DNA of 27,315 nt from a virus. Positions 1 through 7,111 of this stretch are shown in pieces (position 1 is the first letter of the stretch; each line of letters opens with the position of its first letter). A program made the position numbers and the translations under genes. The notes below the pieces were generated by a model, which saw only the letters and a list, made by a program, of their open reading frames with translations, was not told where the DNA came from and did no database searches. Location of the stretch: positions 1 to 27,315 of the IMG/VR virus record IMGVR_UViG_3300008108_000454; one strand, given 5' to 3'.

Positions 1-768
1 CTGCGCTTTACTGACGCGTTGACCCTGACCCATAACGCGACAAGCCTAATCCTGCCGGGTGGCGCCAACATCACCACGGCGGCGGGCGATACCGGCACGG
101 CAAAGAGCCTTGGTGGCGGGAATTGGGTGCTGACAGATTGGCAGCGCGCGTCGGCTTTGCCGGTTCTGCCGGGCTTGATTACGGGCTCCGGCCTGACCAT
201 GGCAACGGGGCGCTTGCTTGGGCGCGTGACTGCCGCGACTGGCGCGATTGAGGAAATCCCGCTTGGCAACACTGCCGCCGCGCTTTCTTTGGGCATCAAT
301 CGCGGGACGGAAGTGGTGCCAAGCGGCACGGCTGTGGACTTCACAGGTATCCCGGCAGGGGTGCGGCGGGTCACGTTGTTGTTGTATGGCGTTTCGACCA
401 ATGGTAATTCGTTGCCATCTATTCAAATCGGTGATTCGGGCGGTATCGAAAACACGGGATATTCAGGCCACGCGCATACACTTGGTAGCTCTGGCGCCGT
501 GTATGCGCATACACGCACGTCGCGCGCGGTGTTGATTGGCAATCAGCATGACGCGGCGGACCTGCTTTATGGCCGCGTGGTGTTGGAAATGGGCGGCGAT
601 AACAGGTGGTTCATCACATCGCAAATATCGGATAACGGAAGCTTCATGTCTTGGGCTTCATGGCGGAAGACGGTTGGGCCGGGGGTTTTGGATCGTATTC
701 GCCTGACTACGGTGAATGAGACGGATGCTTATGATGGCGGATTTGTCATCCCTACGTGGGAGTTCTGA
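1..768 (+). CDS. Tail-fibre-type structural protein, 3' part only
   Basis: The frame is open from the first base of the window, so the gene starts upstream; the TTG at 19 is only an internal codon. About 255 residues are visible. They are Gly/Thr/Ser/Ala-rich with short beta-type repeats, then a globular-looking C-terminal part from about residue 100 that ends in VIPTWEF. Low-complexity beta-rich sequence followed by a compact C-terminal domain is typical of phage tail fibres and receptor-binding proteins. The position just upstream of the lysis genes fits the end of a late structural operon. No specific family is recognised, so the tail-fibre call is inferred from composition and context. 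A small gene follows after 2 nt. Confidence 0.6.
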   Translation: MRFTDALTLTHNATSLILPGGANITTAAGDTGTAKSLGGGNWVLTDWQRASALPVLPGLITGSGLTMATGRLLGRVTAATGAIEEIPLGNTAAALSLGINRGTEVVPSGTAVDFTGIPAGVRRVTLLLYGVSTNGNSLPSIQIGDSGGIENTGYSGHAHTLGSSGAVYAHTRTSRAVLIGNQHDAADLLYGRVVLEMGGDNRWFITSQISDNGSFMSWASWRKTVGPGVLDRIRLTTVNETDAYDGGFVIPTWEF

Positions 769-770
769 AC

Positions 771-1115
771 ATGAAACGAACGCAAGTTAATGTGTTGACC
801 GGGGTGGTAACAGAGATTTTTTTGACGCCGGAAGAAATCGCAGCCCTGCCTCCACCTGCACCGCCGCTTGTGCCCGCAATCACCGCGCGCCAGCTTCGCC
901 TTGCCTTGCTTGGCCTTGGCTTGACCGGCGCGCAGGTGGAGGCGCAGATTGCCGCCATGCCGGGCACCCCAGCGCAACGCGAGGCGGCAATGATCGAGTG
1001 GGAATATGCCACGACCTACCAGCGCGATCATCCGCTTGTGGTAATGCTTGGCGCCGCGCTTGGCTTGACGGAAGCGCAGATTGATGATGCTTGGAAGGAG
1101 GCCGCTACGATATGA
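771..1115 (+). CDS. Small protein following the fibre gene, possible fibre chaperone
   Basis: A 114-residue protein read from ATG 771, with a TGGGAG ribosome-binding site about 8 nt upstream. An in-frame GTG at 756 would overlap the fibre gene and is less likely. The N-terminus (QVNVLTGVVTEIFLTPEEIA) and a proline-rich stretch are followed by a helical part containing two similar LGLT segments (around residues 47 and 98). Small proteins directly after a fibre gene are often assembly chaperones or carry a short processed-tail-fibre motif, and that is the basis for the suggestion. No family is firmly recognised. The stop overlaps the next start (ATGA at 1112), so the two are probably translationally coupled. 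Confidence 0.6.
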   Translation: MKRTQVNVLTGVVTEIFLTPEEIAALPPPAPPLVPAITARQLRLALLGLGLTGAQVEAQIAAMPGTPAQREAAMIEWEYATTYQRDHPLVVMLGAALGLTEAQIDDAWKEAATI

Positions 1116-1348
1116 TCCCGCACGATTCATCCTTTGGGCCACGCTTACACGAGGTTGAAACCGCCCAAGCCGTGCATGAAGCGGTTTGCGCCGAGCGTTA
1201 CAACCGCATCAATGAAAGCCTTGAAGCCATCCGCAAGGAATTGGCCGATCAATGGGGCAAGCAACAGTTGATGATGAACAGGATGATGGGATTGATCCTG
1301 TTTATTACCGCCGTCGTCGAGTTAGCTCGCAAATTCCTGAATTGGTGA
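1112..1348 (+). CDS. Small protein with C-terminal membrane anchor, lysis-associated
   Basis: A 78-residue protein from ATG 1112, which overlaps the previous stop; GGAAGGAG lies 11 nt upstream. Residues about 12-55 are charged and heptad-like, a likely amphipathic or coiled-coil helix. Residues about 56-72 (MMGLILFITAVVELA) form one hydrophobic segment. An N-terminal coiled coil with a C-terminal membrane helix resembles the XhlA-type accessory lysis proteins, and the holin and endolysin lie just downstream. This is similarity of architecture, not a family match, so a role in lysis is inference. Alternatives are a membrane-bound inhibitor or a tail-associated membrane protein. Confidence 0.6.
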   Translation: MIPHDSSFGPRLHEVETAQAVHEAVCAERYNRINESLEAIRKELADQWGKQQLMMNRMMGLILFITAVVELARKFLNW

Positions 1349-1352
1349 ACAC

Positions 1353-2069
1353 ATGAGCGAAAACCTAGCCCGCGCGCTTGCCGCGCCAGCCCCCGCCGCG
1401 CAACCCTTCGGCAACCAGGACATGCTTGCGCGTATCCTAATGGGCAATCCTGATCCGGGATTGCCGCAGTATCCGGGTTTCCAATCGGCGGAAGGGCGCG
1501 GCTTTGCGCCAATGCCGACAAGCATGGGCGACATGGGGGCACGTATGGGGGCGGTGTTGCGCGGGCAGGTGGAACCGACGCCGGGCGAGCGTTACGGGAT
1601 GGACGTGCCGCTTGGATGGGTGGCGGGTTCCGGTGGCAGCGCGCGAGATGGGATTAGGGCCTATCACGGCGGGGCGCCTAACCTAAACAAACTTTCACTT
1701 TCTGCCGCCACTAACCCAAGAGAAAAAGCGATTTTTGCAACAAATAACTTCGATGACGCAGAGCGATTTGGCATTCCCTACGAGGTAAAAATTAACCCGT
1801 CTCAAATGGGTTCGTATCGTTGGCGTGAATTTTCCGATGACCCAATATATGACCCAGACACAATGGCGAGAGTGCTTCAAAAAGCTCGCGAGGAGGGGCG
1901 TGCGGGGGCCATAATTCAGGGCGTGCAAAATTTTGAGTATGGTAATCCATCTACAACATACGCCGTTTTCGACGATAGCCTAATTGACATTCTGCGCCGC
2001 TATGGCCTGGCAGGAATGCTAACCGGTGGCGCGGCATCGCAAGCGCAAGCAGGAGAACCCGCCCCATGA
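1353..2069 (+). CDS. Protein with ADP-ribosyltransferase-like (ART-PolyVal-type) segment
   Basis: A 238-residue protein. The first ~100 residues are Pro/Ala/Met-rich and probably disordered. From about residue 101 the sequence reads IRAYHGGAPN, then AIFATNNFDDAERFG, then YEVKINP, and near the end TTYAVFDDSLIDILRRYG. This order (a YHG-type strand, an 'appears as a time-limited' helix, a strand, and a terminal 'YAVFDDSLI' strand-helix) is the pattern of the ART-like domains embedded in phage polyvalent and internal virion proteins. I cannot confirm the catalytic R-S-E/H-Y-E triad. The bases from about 1680 to 1990 are visibly AT-richer than the flanks, which suggests an acquired module. It overlaps the holin start (ATGA at 2066). 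Confidence 0.6.
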   Translation: MSENLARALAAPAPAAQPFGNQDMLARILMGNPDPGLPQYPGFQSAEGRGFAPMPTSMGDMGARMGAVLRGQVEPTPGERYGMDVPLGWVAGSGGSARDGIRAYHGGAPNLNKLSLSAATNPREKAIFATNNFDDAERFGIPYEVKINPSQMGSYRWREFSDDPIYDPDTMARVLQKAREEGRAGAIIQGVQNFEYGNPSTTYAVFDDSLIDILRRYGLAGMLTGGAASQAQAGEPAP

Positions 2070-2473
2070 TCCCCGCAATCATCACGGCGCTTGTCCCGGC
2101 GCTTGGCACCTTGGTTGACCGGCTGATCCCTGACAAGGCGGCGGCAGAGCGCGCCAAGGCCGATATGGAAGCCGCGCTGGTCAGAGCCGCGAATGAAGCC
2201 GCGCTCGCCCAGGTCGAGGTCAACAAGATCGAGGCCGGGCATTCATCCGTATTCGTGGCGGGATGGCGCCCGGCGATCGGATGGGTTTGCGCGGCTGCGC
2301 TGGCTTGGGCGTTCATTGTGGCGCCGGTCGCCACCTGGGCCATGGCGGCGCTTGGCGTGAAAGAAACCCTGCCGGCCATCGGGACCGATAACCTATTCGA
2401 GTTGGTGCTGGCCATGCTTGGCTTGGGCGGCTTGCGGACCTTTGAAAAGATGCGCGGGGTCGCCCGGCAATGA
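2066..2473 (+). CDS. Holin, 3-TM gene-transfer-agent type
   Basis: A 135-residue membrane protein. It begins with a short amphipathic or hydrophobic helix (IPAIITALVPALGTLVDRLIPDK), followed by a charged KAAAERAKADMEAAL helix and a conserved GWRPAIGW turn. Two strong hydrophobic helices follow (about residues 72-96 and 108-125), then a GLRTFEK basic tail. This is the layout of the 'holin of 3 TMs for gene-transfer release' family common in alphaproteobacterial prophages and GTAs. Such holins form lesions in the inner membrane that let the endolysin reach the peptidoglycan. AGGAG at 2051-2055 supports the ATG at 2066, and the next gene, the endolysin, overlaps by ATGA. Confidence 0.88.
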   Translation: MIPAIITALVPALGTLVDRLIPDKAAAERAKADMEAALVRAANEAALAQVEVNKIEAGHSSVFVAGWRPAIGWVCAAALAWAFIVAPVATWAMAALGVKETLPAIGTDNLFELVLAMLGLGGLRTFEKMRGVARQ

Positions 2474-2925
2474 GCCTGTCCTCCCGCTGCGAATTGCGCC
2501 TGGCCGGGGTGCATGAGGATTTGGTGCGCGTGGTGCGGAACGCGGCGGCGGGCGGCGCGGTGTTTCGGGTGACGGAAGGCTTGCGGACACCTGAGCGCCA
2601 GCGCCAGCTTGTGGGGGAAGGCAAGTCGCAAACCCTGGATAGCCGGCACATCACCGGCCACGCGGTGGACGTGGTGCCGCTGGATAGCGCCGGCAATGTG
2701 TCATGGGCATGGAGCCTGTTTTTCCCGCTTGCTGACGCCTTTCGCGCGGCTTCCATTGCCGAGGGCGTCCCGGTTGTCTGGGGCGGCGCGTGGGGGCAGC
2801 TTATGGGGGATTACGCCACCGCCAAGGCTGGGCAGGCGGCGTATGTGGCGCGGATGCGTGAACAGGGCCGCAAGCCGTTTCTGGATGGGCCGCACTTTGA
2901 ACTATTCCGGGCGCGGTATCCGTAA
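2470..2925 (+). CDS. Endolysin, M15-family L-alanyl-D-glutamate/D-Ala-D-Ala peptidase
   Basis: A 151-residue protein covering one peptidase M15 (VanY-like) domain. The motif SRHITGHAVDVVPL (residues 58-71) supplies the first two zinc ligands, H60 and D67. GPHFEL near the C-terminus supplies H142, and the TEGLRTPERQRQL segment (35-47) is the usual substrate-loop start. These enzymes cleave peptide cross-links of the cell wall as the final step of lysis. No signal peptide is visible, so export depends on the holin encoded directly upstream, with which it overlaps by 4 nt. Length matches phage M15C endolysins. No Rz/Rz1 pair is recognised nearby. Confidence 0.92.
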   Translation: MSLSSRCELRLAGVHEDLVRVVRNAAAGGAVFRVTEGLRTPERQRQLVGEGKSQTLDSRHITGHAVDVVPLDSAGNVSWAWSLFFPLADAFRAASIAEGVPVVWGGAWGQLMGDYATAKAGQAAYVARMREQGRKPFLDGPHFELFRARYP

Positions 2926-3036
2926 GGCGTAAAAAAAGAAGGCCGACCCGTACACCGAAATGCAGAGGGGCCGGTCATGTCGAAGGCATTTTTACTCTAA
3001 TCCGGCCATAAGAGCAAGCCCTAGGCGGTATCCGTA

Positions 3037-3064
3037 ACCATTTTGCTGATGTCGGCAAAATGGT
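3037..3064. terminator. Inverted repeat between convergent operons
   Basis: Arms ACCATTTTGC (3037-3046) and GCAAAATGGT (3055-3064) are a perfect 10-bp inverted repeat with an 8-nt loop. It lies between the endolysin stop (2925, rightward) and the last gene of the leftward operon (stop at 3068). The position suits a bidirectional transcription stop, but neither strand has a U-run after the stem, so it is not a canonical intrinsic terminator. It could instead be a protein-binding site. I see no coding signal in 2926-3067. Confidence 0.4.
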
Positions 3065-3067
3065 CAC

Positions 3068-3187
3068 TCACCTTGAGCCTCCATCCTTGCCTTGAGGCAA
3101 GCGGCTATGAAAGCGCGGGGCGGCGTGGCGGCCATTAAGGATGGCGCGGACTTCCCAATCGCGAAAAGGAATAGGGCGCTCGGTCAT
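3068..3187 (-). CDS. 39-residue protein related to phage RPIxF proteins
   Basis: Reading from ATG 3187 gives a 39-residue protein starting MTERPIPFRDWEVRAILNGR. Many phages encode a protein beginning 'M-x-x-RPILFS-x-x-MVRALL-x-G-x-KTQTRR', and this N-terminus matches its spacing (RPIPF then WEVRAILNGR). The rest of that family is missing here, so this looks like a short or truncated version. The start overlaps the stop of the upstream gene (ATGA), which favours 3187 over the longer upstream frame. It is the last gene of the leftward operon. Its function is unknown. Confidence 0.5.
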   Translation of the reverse strand: MTERPIPFRDWEVRAILNGRHAAPRFHSRLPQGKDGGSR

Positions 3188-3396
3188 GAAAACACCCATA
3201 AAAGTGCTTGTATGATCACTAAATTGACAGCGCCCAGGGCCGCGATTTTCACAAGCAAACCAATGCTTTCCTGTTGCTCTTTGGAGTGCAGTTCGATAGA
3301 CTGTATCATCCTGTTTTGCGCAACAGTATCGCCTGTCGCGCAATAATGTGACAGCAGCGCATGGCGCGCGGCTTGGTCTTTTTTGAATTCCGTCAT
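3184..3396 (-). CDS. Small membrane-anchored protein
   Basis: A 70-residue protein from ATG 3396, which overlaps the stop of the gene before it. The N-terminal ~45 residues are polar and helical (TEFKKDQAARHALL, then IELHSKEQQESIG). The C-terminal ~22 residues (LLVKIAALGAVNLVIIQALLWV) form one hydrophobic helix. It is probably a tail-anchored inner-membrane protein with its N-terminus in the cytoplasm. An in-frame start at 3474 would overlap the neighbour extensively and is rejected. No family is recognised. In an early operon, such proteins may act in superinfection exclusion or host takeover, but nothing in the sequence shows which. Confidence 0.65.
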   Translation of the reverse strand: MTEFKKDQAARHALLSHYCATGDTVAQNRMIQSIELHSKEQQESIGLLVKIAALGAVNLVIIQALLWVFS

Positions 3397-3578
3397 GGCT
3401 TCCCCTTCTTCGCTGCGGCGGCGGTGCGCTTTTTCCGAGTCATGTCGTTCCAAGTCGCATTGCGTAAAAACCAACCCTCTTTGCGATCATAGTCTCTCAA
3501 AAGCGAAGGGTCTTTAATCACTTGCTGATACCATTCGCGCAGGCTCGGAAGACATAAGGAGACATCGTATTTCGCCAT
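3393..3578 (-). CDS. Small basic protein, unknown function
   Basis: A 61-residue protein from ATG 3578; GGAGG lies 7 nt upstream on the minus strand and the upstream stop overlaps as TGATG. An in-frame GTG at 3581 is the alternative start. The sequence contains SLREWYQQVIKDPSLLRDYD, an aromatic WFLRNATWNDM segment and a lysine/alanine-rich tail (RKKRTAAAAKKGKP) that could bind nucleic acid. No family is recognised. It overlaps the following gene by ATGA, so it is part of the leftward operon. Confidence 0.6.
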   Translation of the reverse strand: MAKYDVSLCLPSLREWYQQVIKDPSLLRDYDRKEGWFLRNATWNDMTRKKRTAAAAKKGKP

Positions 3579-4108
3579 CACTTCCCCTCCCCAGCAGGTC
3601 GCTCGCTCTTGTCCTGCAACCCGACCAGATCACCGCCTTCGTTGATGATGAACGTCCGCGTGTCGTTCGCGTCTAAATGCGCCAATGGTCGCTGGCGTCC
3701 CGCCTTCGGTTTTAGATAAGCCTGGGTGGCCTCTAAAACATGAATTGCCGCGCGAATATCATCGCTTGATGGGTGCGAATTAACAATGCCATCAGCCATT
3801 GCTTTACCATTCGCCACAACAACCTTGATCGTTATGGTCGGACTCACCAAATCTGTCGCGGCTTCCTTATTTCCAATATGCGGTGAACCAGTGAGCCCTT
3901 TGTCGTTTGCATCGCGGCAAACAAGGAATCTGCTAATGTGCAAAATGCGGCCTGCGGCGTCTAGCTCTTCCTCCAATTTTGCCACGCGCTTTTGCAGCGC
4001 ATCACGCTCGGCGGCGAGGGCGCGGAGGGCGGCGGCGACATCCCGCAATCCCCAAAAACCTCCGTATTCTGTTGCCAGCCGTTCCGCTTCTTCTGTGGTG
4101 ACGGTCAT
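3578..4108 (-). CDS. Protein with N-terminal coiled coil, unknown
   Basis: A 176-residue protein from ATG 4108 (AGGGAAG ribosome-binding site, ATGA overlap with the upstream gene); the frame extends to 4150 but overlap spacing favours 4108. After VTTEEAERLATEYGG comes a helix with clear heptads (AAALRALAAERDALQKRVAK, then LEEELDAAG), residues about 25-55. A globular part follows with ITIKVVVANG strands and a SSDDIRAAIHVLEATQAYL helix. The following small gene in this operon shares the coiled-coil style, as does the gene just upstream (4105-4446), so the two may be partners or distant paralogues. No function is recognised. Confidence 0.65.
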   Translation of the reverse strand: MTVTTEEAERLATEYGGFWGLRDVAAALRALAAERDALQKRVAKLEEELDAAGRILHISRFLVCRDANDKGLTGSPHIGNKEAATDLVSPTITIKVVVANGKAMADGIVNSHPSSDDIRAAIHVLEATQAYLKPKAGRQRPLAHLDANDTRTFIINEGGDLVGLQDKSERPAGEGK

Positions 4109-4446
4109 TCTTTCTTCCCTTCCAACACAATAGCAGCACGGTGTCGGCATTCTTCGGCGGCATCCATCGCGCTTTCGTCAGCGCCGTTCCAATACTCTTT
4201 GATGCTTTCCAACACGCCCTCCAACTCCGCCACACGCGCTTGCAGCGCATCGGCCCTGCGTGTTTCGCGCGCATGGCATTCTGCCGCTTGGATGGCGGTT
4301 CTTTCCGCTTCTTCACAACGCTTTTGCAGCGCAGCAACGTCTCTGAACATTACCCATGACCCATCTGGCGCGGGTTCACCTCGAATGTATCTGTCGCCAT
4401 GATTATTGACGATTTCCAGCTTATGACGCTCTAGCATTGGGCTCAT
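4105..4446 (-). CDS. Coiled-coil protein, unknown
   Basis: A 113-residue protein from ATG 4446, overlapping the upstream stop by ATGA. The first ~35 residues (ERHKLEIVNNHGDRYIRGEP) look like a small beta domain. Residues about 35-85 are a long helix with heptads rich in Ala, Glu and Arg (DVAALQKRCEEAERTAIQAA, then DALQARVAELEGVLESI), and the tail is cysteine- and charge-containing. The downstream gene has a similar ALQKRVAKLEEEL helix, so a coiled-coil interaction between the two products is plausible. No catalytic motif is visible. Confidence 0.65.
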   Translation of the reverse strand: MSPMLERHKLEIVNNHGDRYIRGEPAPDGSWVMFRDVAALQKRCEEAERTAIQAAECHARETRRADALQARVAELEGVLESIKEYWNGADESAMDAAEECRHRAAIVLEGKKE

Positions 4447-4781
4447 TTCCGCTCACCATCTAACACCGCCTGAAGAAACTTTTCCATTTCAGTGATTTTG
4501 CTTTGAGGGCCATCCATCTTGATACGATATTGATGCTGAAACCATCCCCTATCCTCATCAATTCGTATATCCAGCCCGCGCCAAAACGCTTCCCCTTTGA
4601 TCCAAGATTCAAACCCGGAAAGGCGACCGGCAACCCAAGTCAAGCGCAATTCACCCCATGGCTCTTTCGCGCCTTCAGTATGGGCACGGATGCTACCAAG
4701 TTCTGCATAAGCGGGCTTGTGACTTTGTTGCGCTGCCCATTGAAGCTGTGCGCAGTGTGCGATGCGTTCTTCCTCAGTCAT
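4443..4781 (-). CDS. Conserved-looking small protein, unknown
   Basis: A 112-residue protein from ATG 4781. The open frame continues upstream to 5012, but the extra part is the shadow of two other genes, and ATG 4781 overlaps the stop of the hidden 42-codon gene (ATGA), so it is chosen. The sequence begins MTEEERIAHCAQLQWAAQQS, then has aromatic-rich segments (PWGELRLTWVAGRLSGFESW and WFQHQYRIKM) suggesting a small alpha/beta domain. No family is recognised. It lies in the middle of the leftward early operon. Confidence 0.65.
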   Translation of the reverse strand: MTEEERIAHCAQLQWAAQQSHKPAYAELGSIRAHTEGAKEPWGELRLTWVAGRLSGFESWIKGEAFWRGLDIRIDEDRGWFQHQYRIKMDGPQSKITEMEKFLQAVLDGERK

Positions 4782-4906
4782 GTCAGCACCCATACGCACG
4801 CCAGCACGGTCCAAGCGCTGGCCCATGCGCCTGACAGGACGCAAAGCGCCCATGTCGGGATCGGGTCGCCCTCCGGCAATGCGCCGGGGTAAATGCCGCC
4901 GGTCAT
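4778..4906 (-). CDS. Hidden 42-residue membrane protein
   Basis: A 43-codon frame on the minus strand fills the gap between two larger genes exactly. Its ATG (4906) overlaps the stop of the DGQHR gene and its TGA overlaps the start of the next gene, both as ATGA. The product begins MTGGIYPGALPEGDPIPTWA and continues with a hydrophobic, Trp/Ala/Val/Leu-rich helix of about 22 residues. One N-out membrane segment with a proline-rich head is likely. The double overlap matches the pattern of the rest of the operon and is the main evidence that it is real. No function can be assigned. Confidence 0.7.
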   Translation of the reverse strand: MTGGIYPGALPEGDPIPTWALCVLSGAWASAWTVLACVWVLT

Positions 4907-5712
4907 TGTTGCACCCATGATGGCTGCCAAACATCGCGCATTTCTTGAATTGACGTTTCATAATCTCGAACAATGATCTTGCTGATATTTTTTCGGTGTG
5001 GATCAAAAGCAATCCAAGCCCTTACAGCCCTGTCTTTTTGATTTTGCCCGCCGTTTCCTCTTTGCGGTTCATCAATAATTTGCCGGTAAAAAGCTTTTAC
5101 TGACGGCCACATTGCGTCAAAATCTGACACTATAAACGCGCGCCACTGATCAAGAATGTCTGCATAATGGCGATCTGGATTTTGCTTTAGACGCAAAATT
5201 ACTGCGGCCTTAATCCCGGCAGACGATCTTGCTTTTGGTGTATTCCCCGCCGCCGCGTGAAGATCACTTATTTGATCATTAAAAACATTCAAAATCTTTT
5301 TAATATCGTGCCCTTCTACGCTGCCAGTTTCGTGCAAGCGCCAAATATAACCGCACGGCTCTATAACTTTTTTTGGTATCCCCGTCGCTTCTGAAACGCT
5401 GCGCGCCACGCCACGATCCATGACCTCATAAGCGTCTTCATTCACATCAAGCGCAACGACCATTTGCGCCGCAATTCCAGATTGAACAATTGCCGAAAGG
5501 CGATGTTGACCATCCAAAAGCCGACCGCTTGGCGATATGGCAACGCCTTGGTGCGTGAGCTTCCAATTGCCGCGCCGCAGATCATCGGCATATTTTTTTA
5601 TCTTTGATTTCTTAATTGCGCGATTGCTAGTGTTGCGCTTAAGAAATTCCGCCGCAAGATCTGGCGTGATTTGCATGATTGATATTTTCATGGTTTTGGC
5701 TCCTTCGCTCAT
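4903..5712 (-). CDS. DGQHR/ParB-N-like phage protein
   Basis: A 269-residue protein. The N-terminal ~90 residues carry the phage ParB/sulfiredoxin-like pattern: ITPDLAAEFLKRNTSNRAI, IKKYADDLRRGNWKLT, and LLDGQHRLSAIVQSG with the DGQHRL box at residues 67-72. A MDRGVARSVSEATG segment follows, then an all-helical C-terminal half with no motif I recognise. ParB-fold proteins with this box use nucleotide-binding or phosphotransfer folds. In phages they sit beside recombination genes, as here, but their task is not established. The coding sequence is visibly AT-richer than its neighbours, which hints at separate acquisition. Start 5712 overlaps the upstream stop by ATGA. Confidence 0.8.
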   Translation of the reverse strand: MSEGAKTMKISIMQITPDLAAEFLKRNTSNRAIKKSKIKKYADDLRRGNWKLTHQGVAISPSGRLLDGQHRLSAIVQSGIAAQMVVALDVNEDAYEVMDRGVARSVSEATGIPKKVIEPCGYIWRLHETGSVEGHDIKKILNVFNDQISDLHAAAGNTPKARSSAGIKAAVILRLKQNPDRHYADILDQWRAFIVSDFDAMWPSVKAFYRQIIDEPQRGNGGQNQKDRAVRAWIAFDPHRKNISKIIVRDYETSIQEMRDVWQPSWVQQ

Positions 5713-6287
5713 TGTGCGATCTCCTCGGCGGCGGGTTCGGAAAGGGCTGCATTGATCTTTTCGGCCAATTCAGGGCGGTTTTTCGCCAGCCAGGCGCGCT
5801 GCTCGGCAACTTTGGCATCGCCGGTCACATCCTCGCCGGCGGCAATGCGCGCCAGCAACGCATCAACCGCAATCGCAGCCTTATCGGCGGGCTTTTCCAC
5901 AACCAAAGGCCGCACGGTGAACGGCTTGCGCTTGGCCTTGGTGGCGGTCAGTGCCATTGTAGTTTCGCGCTGAAGGTGGCTCATGTGAGAGATGCGGATA
6001 CCGCCAACCTCCACGCCGCCAAAAACCACTTGCTCATCCCGATAAATCGTCAGAGACCGCCCGATATAAGCGGCGCCGTCCGGTCCCCACAGGTTCACCA
6101 AAACGCGCCGCATGGATTTCCCCGGCTTGAACGGCTTGCCGCCGTCCCCGTCAAAGGAAATGGAAACCGGTTGTTCACCCTCGCCAACAGCCACGCCGGT
6201 AATGCGGATTGTGACCGGCCCGCCAATAAGATCATCGGCGTTTAGCTGATCAGATTTTGGCTTGATCGTGCCGCGCAAGTCAATCAT
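5709..6287 (-). CDS. Conserved phage protein paired with RecE-like exonuclease
   Basis: A 192-residue protein from ATG 6287, which has AGGAGG about 10 nt upstream and overlaps the exonuclease stop by ATGA; the frame extends to 6314 but the overlap favours 6287. The N-terminal part is beta-rich and well ordered: DLRGTIKPKSDQLNADDLIG, GPVTIRITGV, KSMRRVLVNLWG, YIGRSLTIYRD and GGIRISHMSHL. I recall this pattern from uncharacterised proteins of alphaproteobacterial prophages. The C-terminal ~55 residues are helical and charged. Its place directly after a RecE-like nuclease suggests a single-strand-DNA-binding or annealing partner, but that is inference from position only. Confidence 0.75.
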   Translation of the reverse strand: MIDLRGTIKPKSDQLNADDLIGGPVTIRITGVAVGEGEQPVSISFDGDGGKPFKPGKSMRRVLVNLWGPDGAAYIGRSLTIYRDEQVVFGGVEVGGIRISHMSHLQRETTMALTATKAKRKPFTVRPLVVEKPADKAAIAVDALLARIAAGEDVTGDAKVAEQRAWLAKNRPELAEKINAALSEPAAEEIAQ

Positions 6288-7111
6288 TGGACAAACTCCT
6301 CCTCCATAGCCCACATGGGCAAATCAACCATGACGATTTCCGGCGCATAGCCGGGCCATATGCCTGTGCGCTCGCACTCGGCGTATTCGTGCAACGCGCG
6401 CATGACTTCGCGCTCGCCCTGCGCTACGGCAGAAGGCGACAATTCATAGATACCGATCAAGAATGGCGGCTCGCGCTCCAGCGCAATAAATATGAAGCGG
6501 TCAGCTTCAAAGCCCCCAGGCGCGGCCTTCACGCCATGCCGGTAAAATGCTTCCTGCCAATGGTGGCGGTAATTGCCGGCGCTTTTGGCAAACTCGGGCG
6601 GGCTGGCATCAACAGTGGTTTTTAGGTCCACAATAATGCGCTGATCACGGCGCAGGCCATCCACACGCCCCCGGCAAAGCAGGCCAGTCGCATCGTTTTG
6701 CCAGAATACAGACGCTTCCGGCTCCAGCCCAGGCGCCAGCAATTCGCGCGCCGTAGGGTGCGCCATTACCGCGTCTCGGATGGTCGCCAGTTCGTCAAAC
6801 TCGGCCACCTTTAGCAGCGTCTTTCCAGACGCTGCCTCTTCCTCTTTCCAGTCCTTCGTGCCGCGCCGCTCAAGCATGGTGCGGGCATAGCGCGCGTCAA
6901 ACTTGTGAGGTTCCAACAAGGCGCTATGGATTAGCCGCCCGGCATTCATAGCTGCGCTGTCTTTGGACGGCACCAGCGCCTTTGCTGGAGCCTCTGCAAA
7001 CCGCTTTAGGACGCTGCACGATACCGCCTTGGTCGCGCGGTAATCGGCGTCGGGCAGATCAAGGTAAATGCCGGCCCGCAGCTCGGCGGCGATTTGGTTA
7101 GCGGCGGTCAT
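6284..7111 (-). CDS. RecE/exonuclease VIII-like PD-(D/E)XK exonuclease
   Basis: A 275-residue protein with the complete active-site layout of the exodeoxyribonuclease VIII-like family. GRLIHSALL (58-66) is the Gly-x-x-x-His element, E132 lies in the EASVFW strand, D151 in GRVDGL, and D162/K164 in IIVDLKTT. QEAFYRHGV (about 186-194) matches the Q-x-x-x-Y motif of RecB-family nucleases. Such enzymes resect double-stranded ends to give 3' overhangs for recombination. The adjacent conserved gene downstream would be the natural partner. Start 7111 overlaps the pentapeptide gene's stop by ATGA. Activity is predicted from intact motifs. Confidence 0.88.
   Translation of the reverse strand: MTAANQIAAELRAGIYLDLPDADYRATKAVSCSVLKRFAEAPAKALVPSKDSAAMNAGRLIHSALLEPHKFDARYARTMLERRGTKDWKEEEAASGKTLLKVAEFDELATIRDAVMAHPTARELLAPGLEPEASVFWQNDATGLLCRGRVDGLRRDQRIIVDLKTTVDASPPEFAKSAGNYRHHWQEAFYRHGVKAAPGGFEADRFIFIALEREPPFLIGIYELSPSAVAQGEREVMRALHEYAECERTGIWPGYAPEIVMVDLPMWAMEEEFVQ

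Noticed and set aside
4443-5012. Longer 189-residue version of the gene at 4443-4781
   Set aside because: The extra N-terminal part overlaps the hidden 42-codon gene and the end of the DGQHR gene; the ATG at 4781 fits the ATGA coupling pattern.
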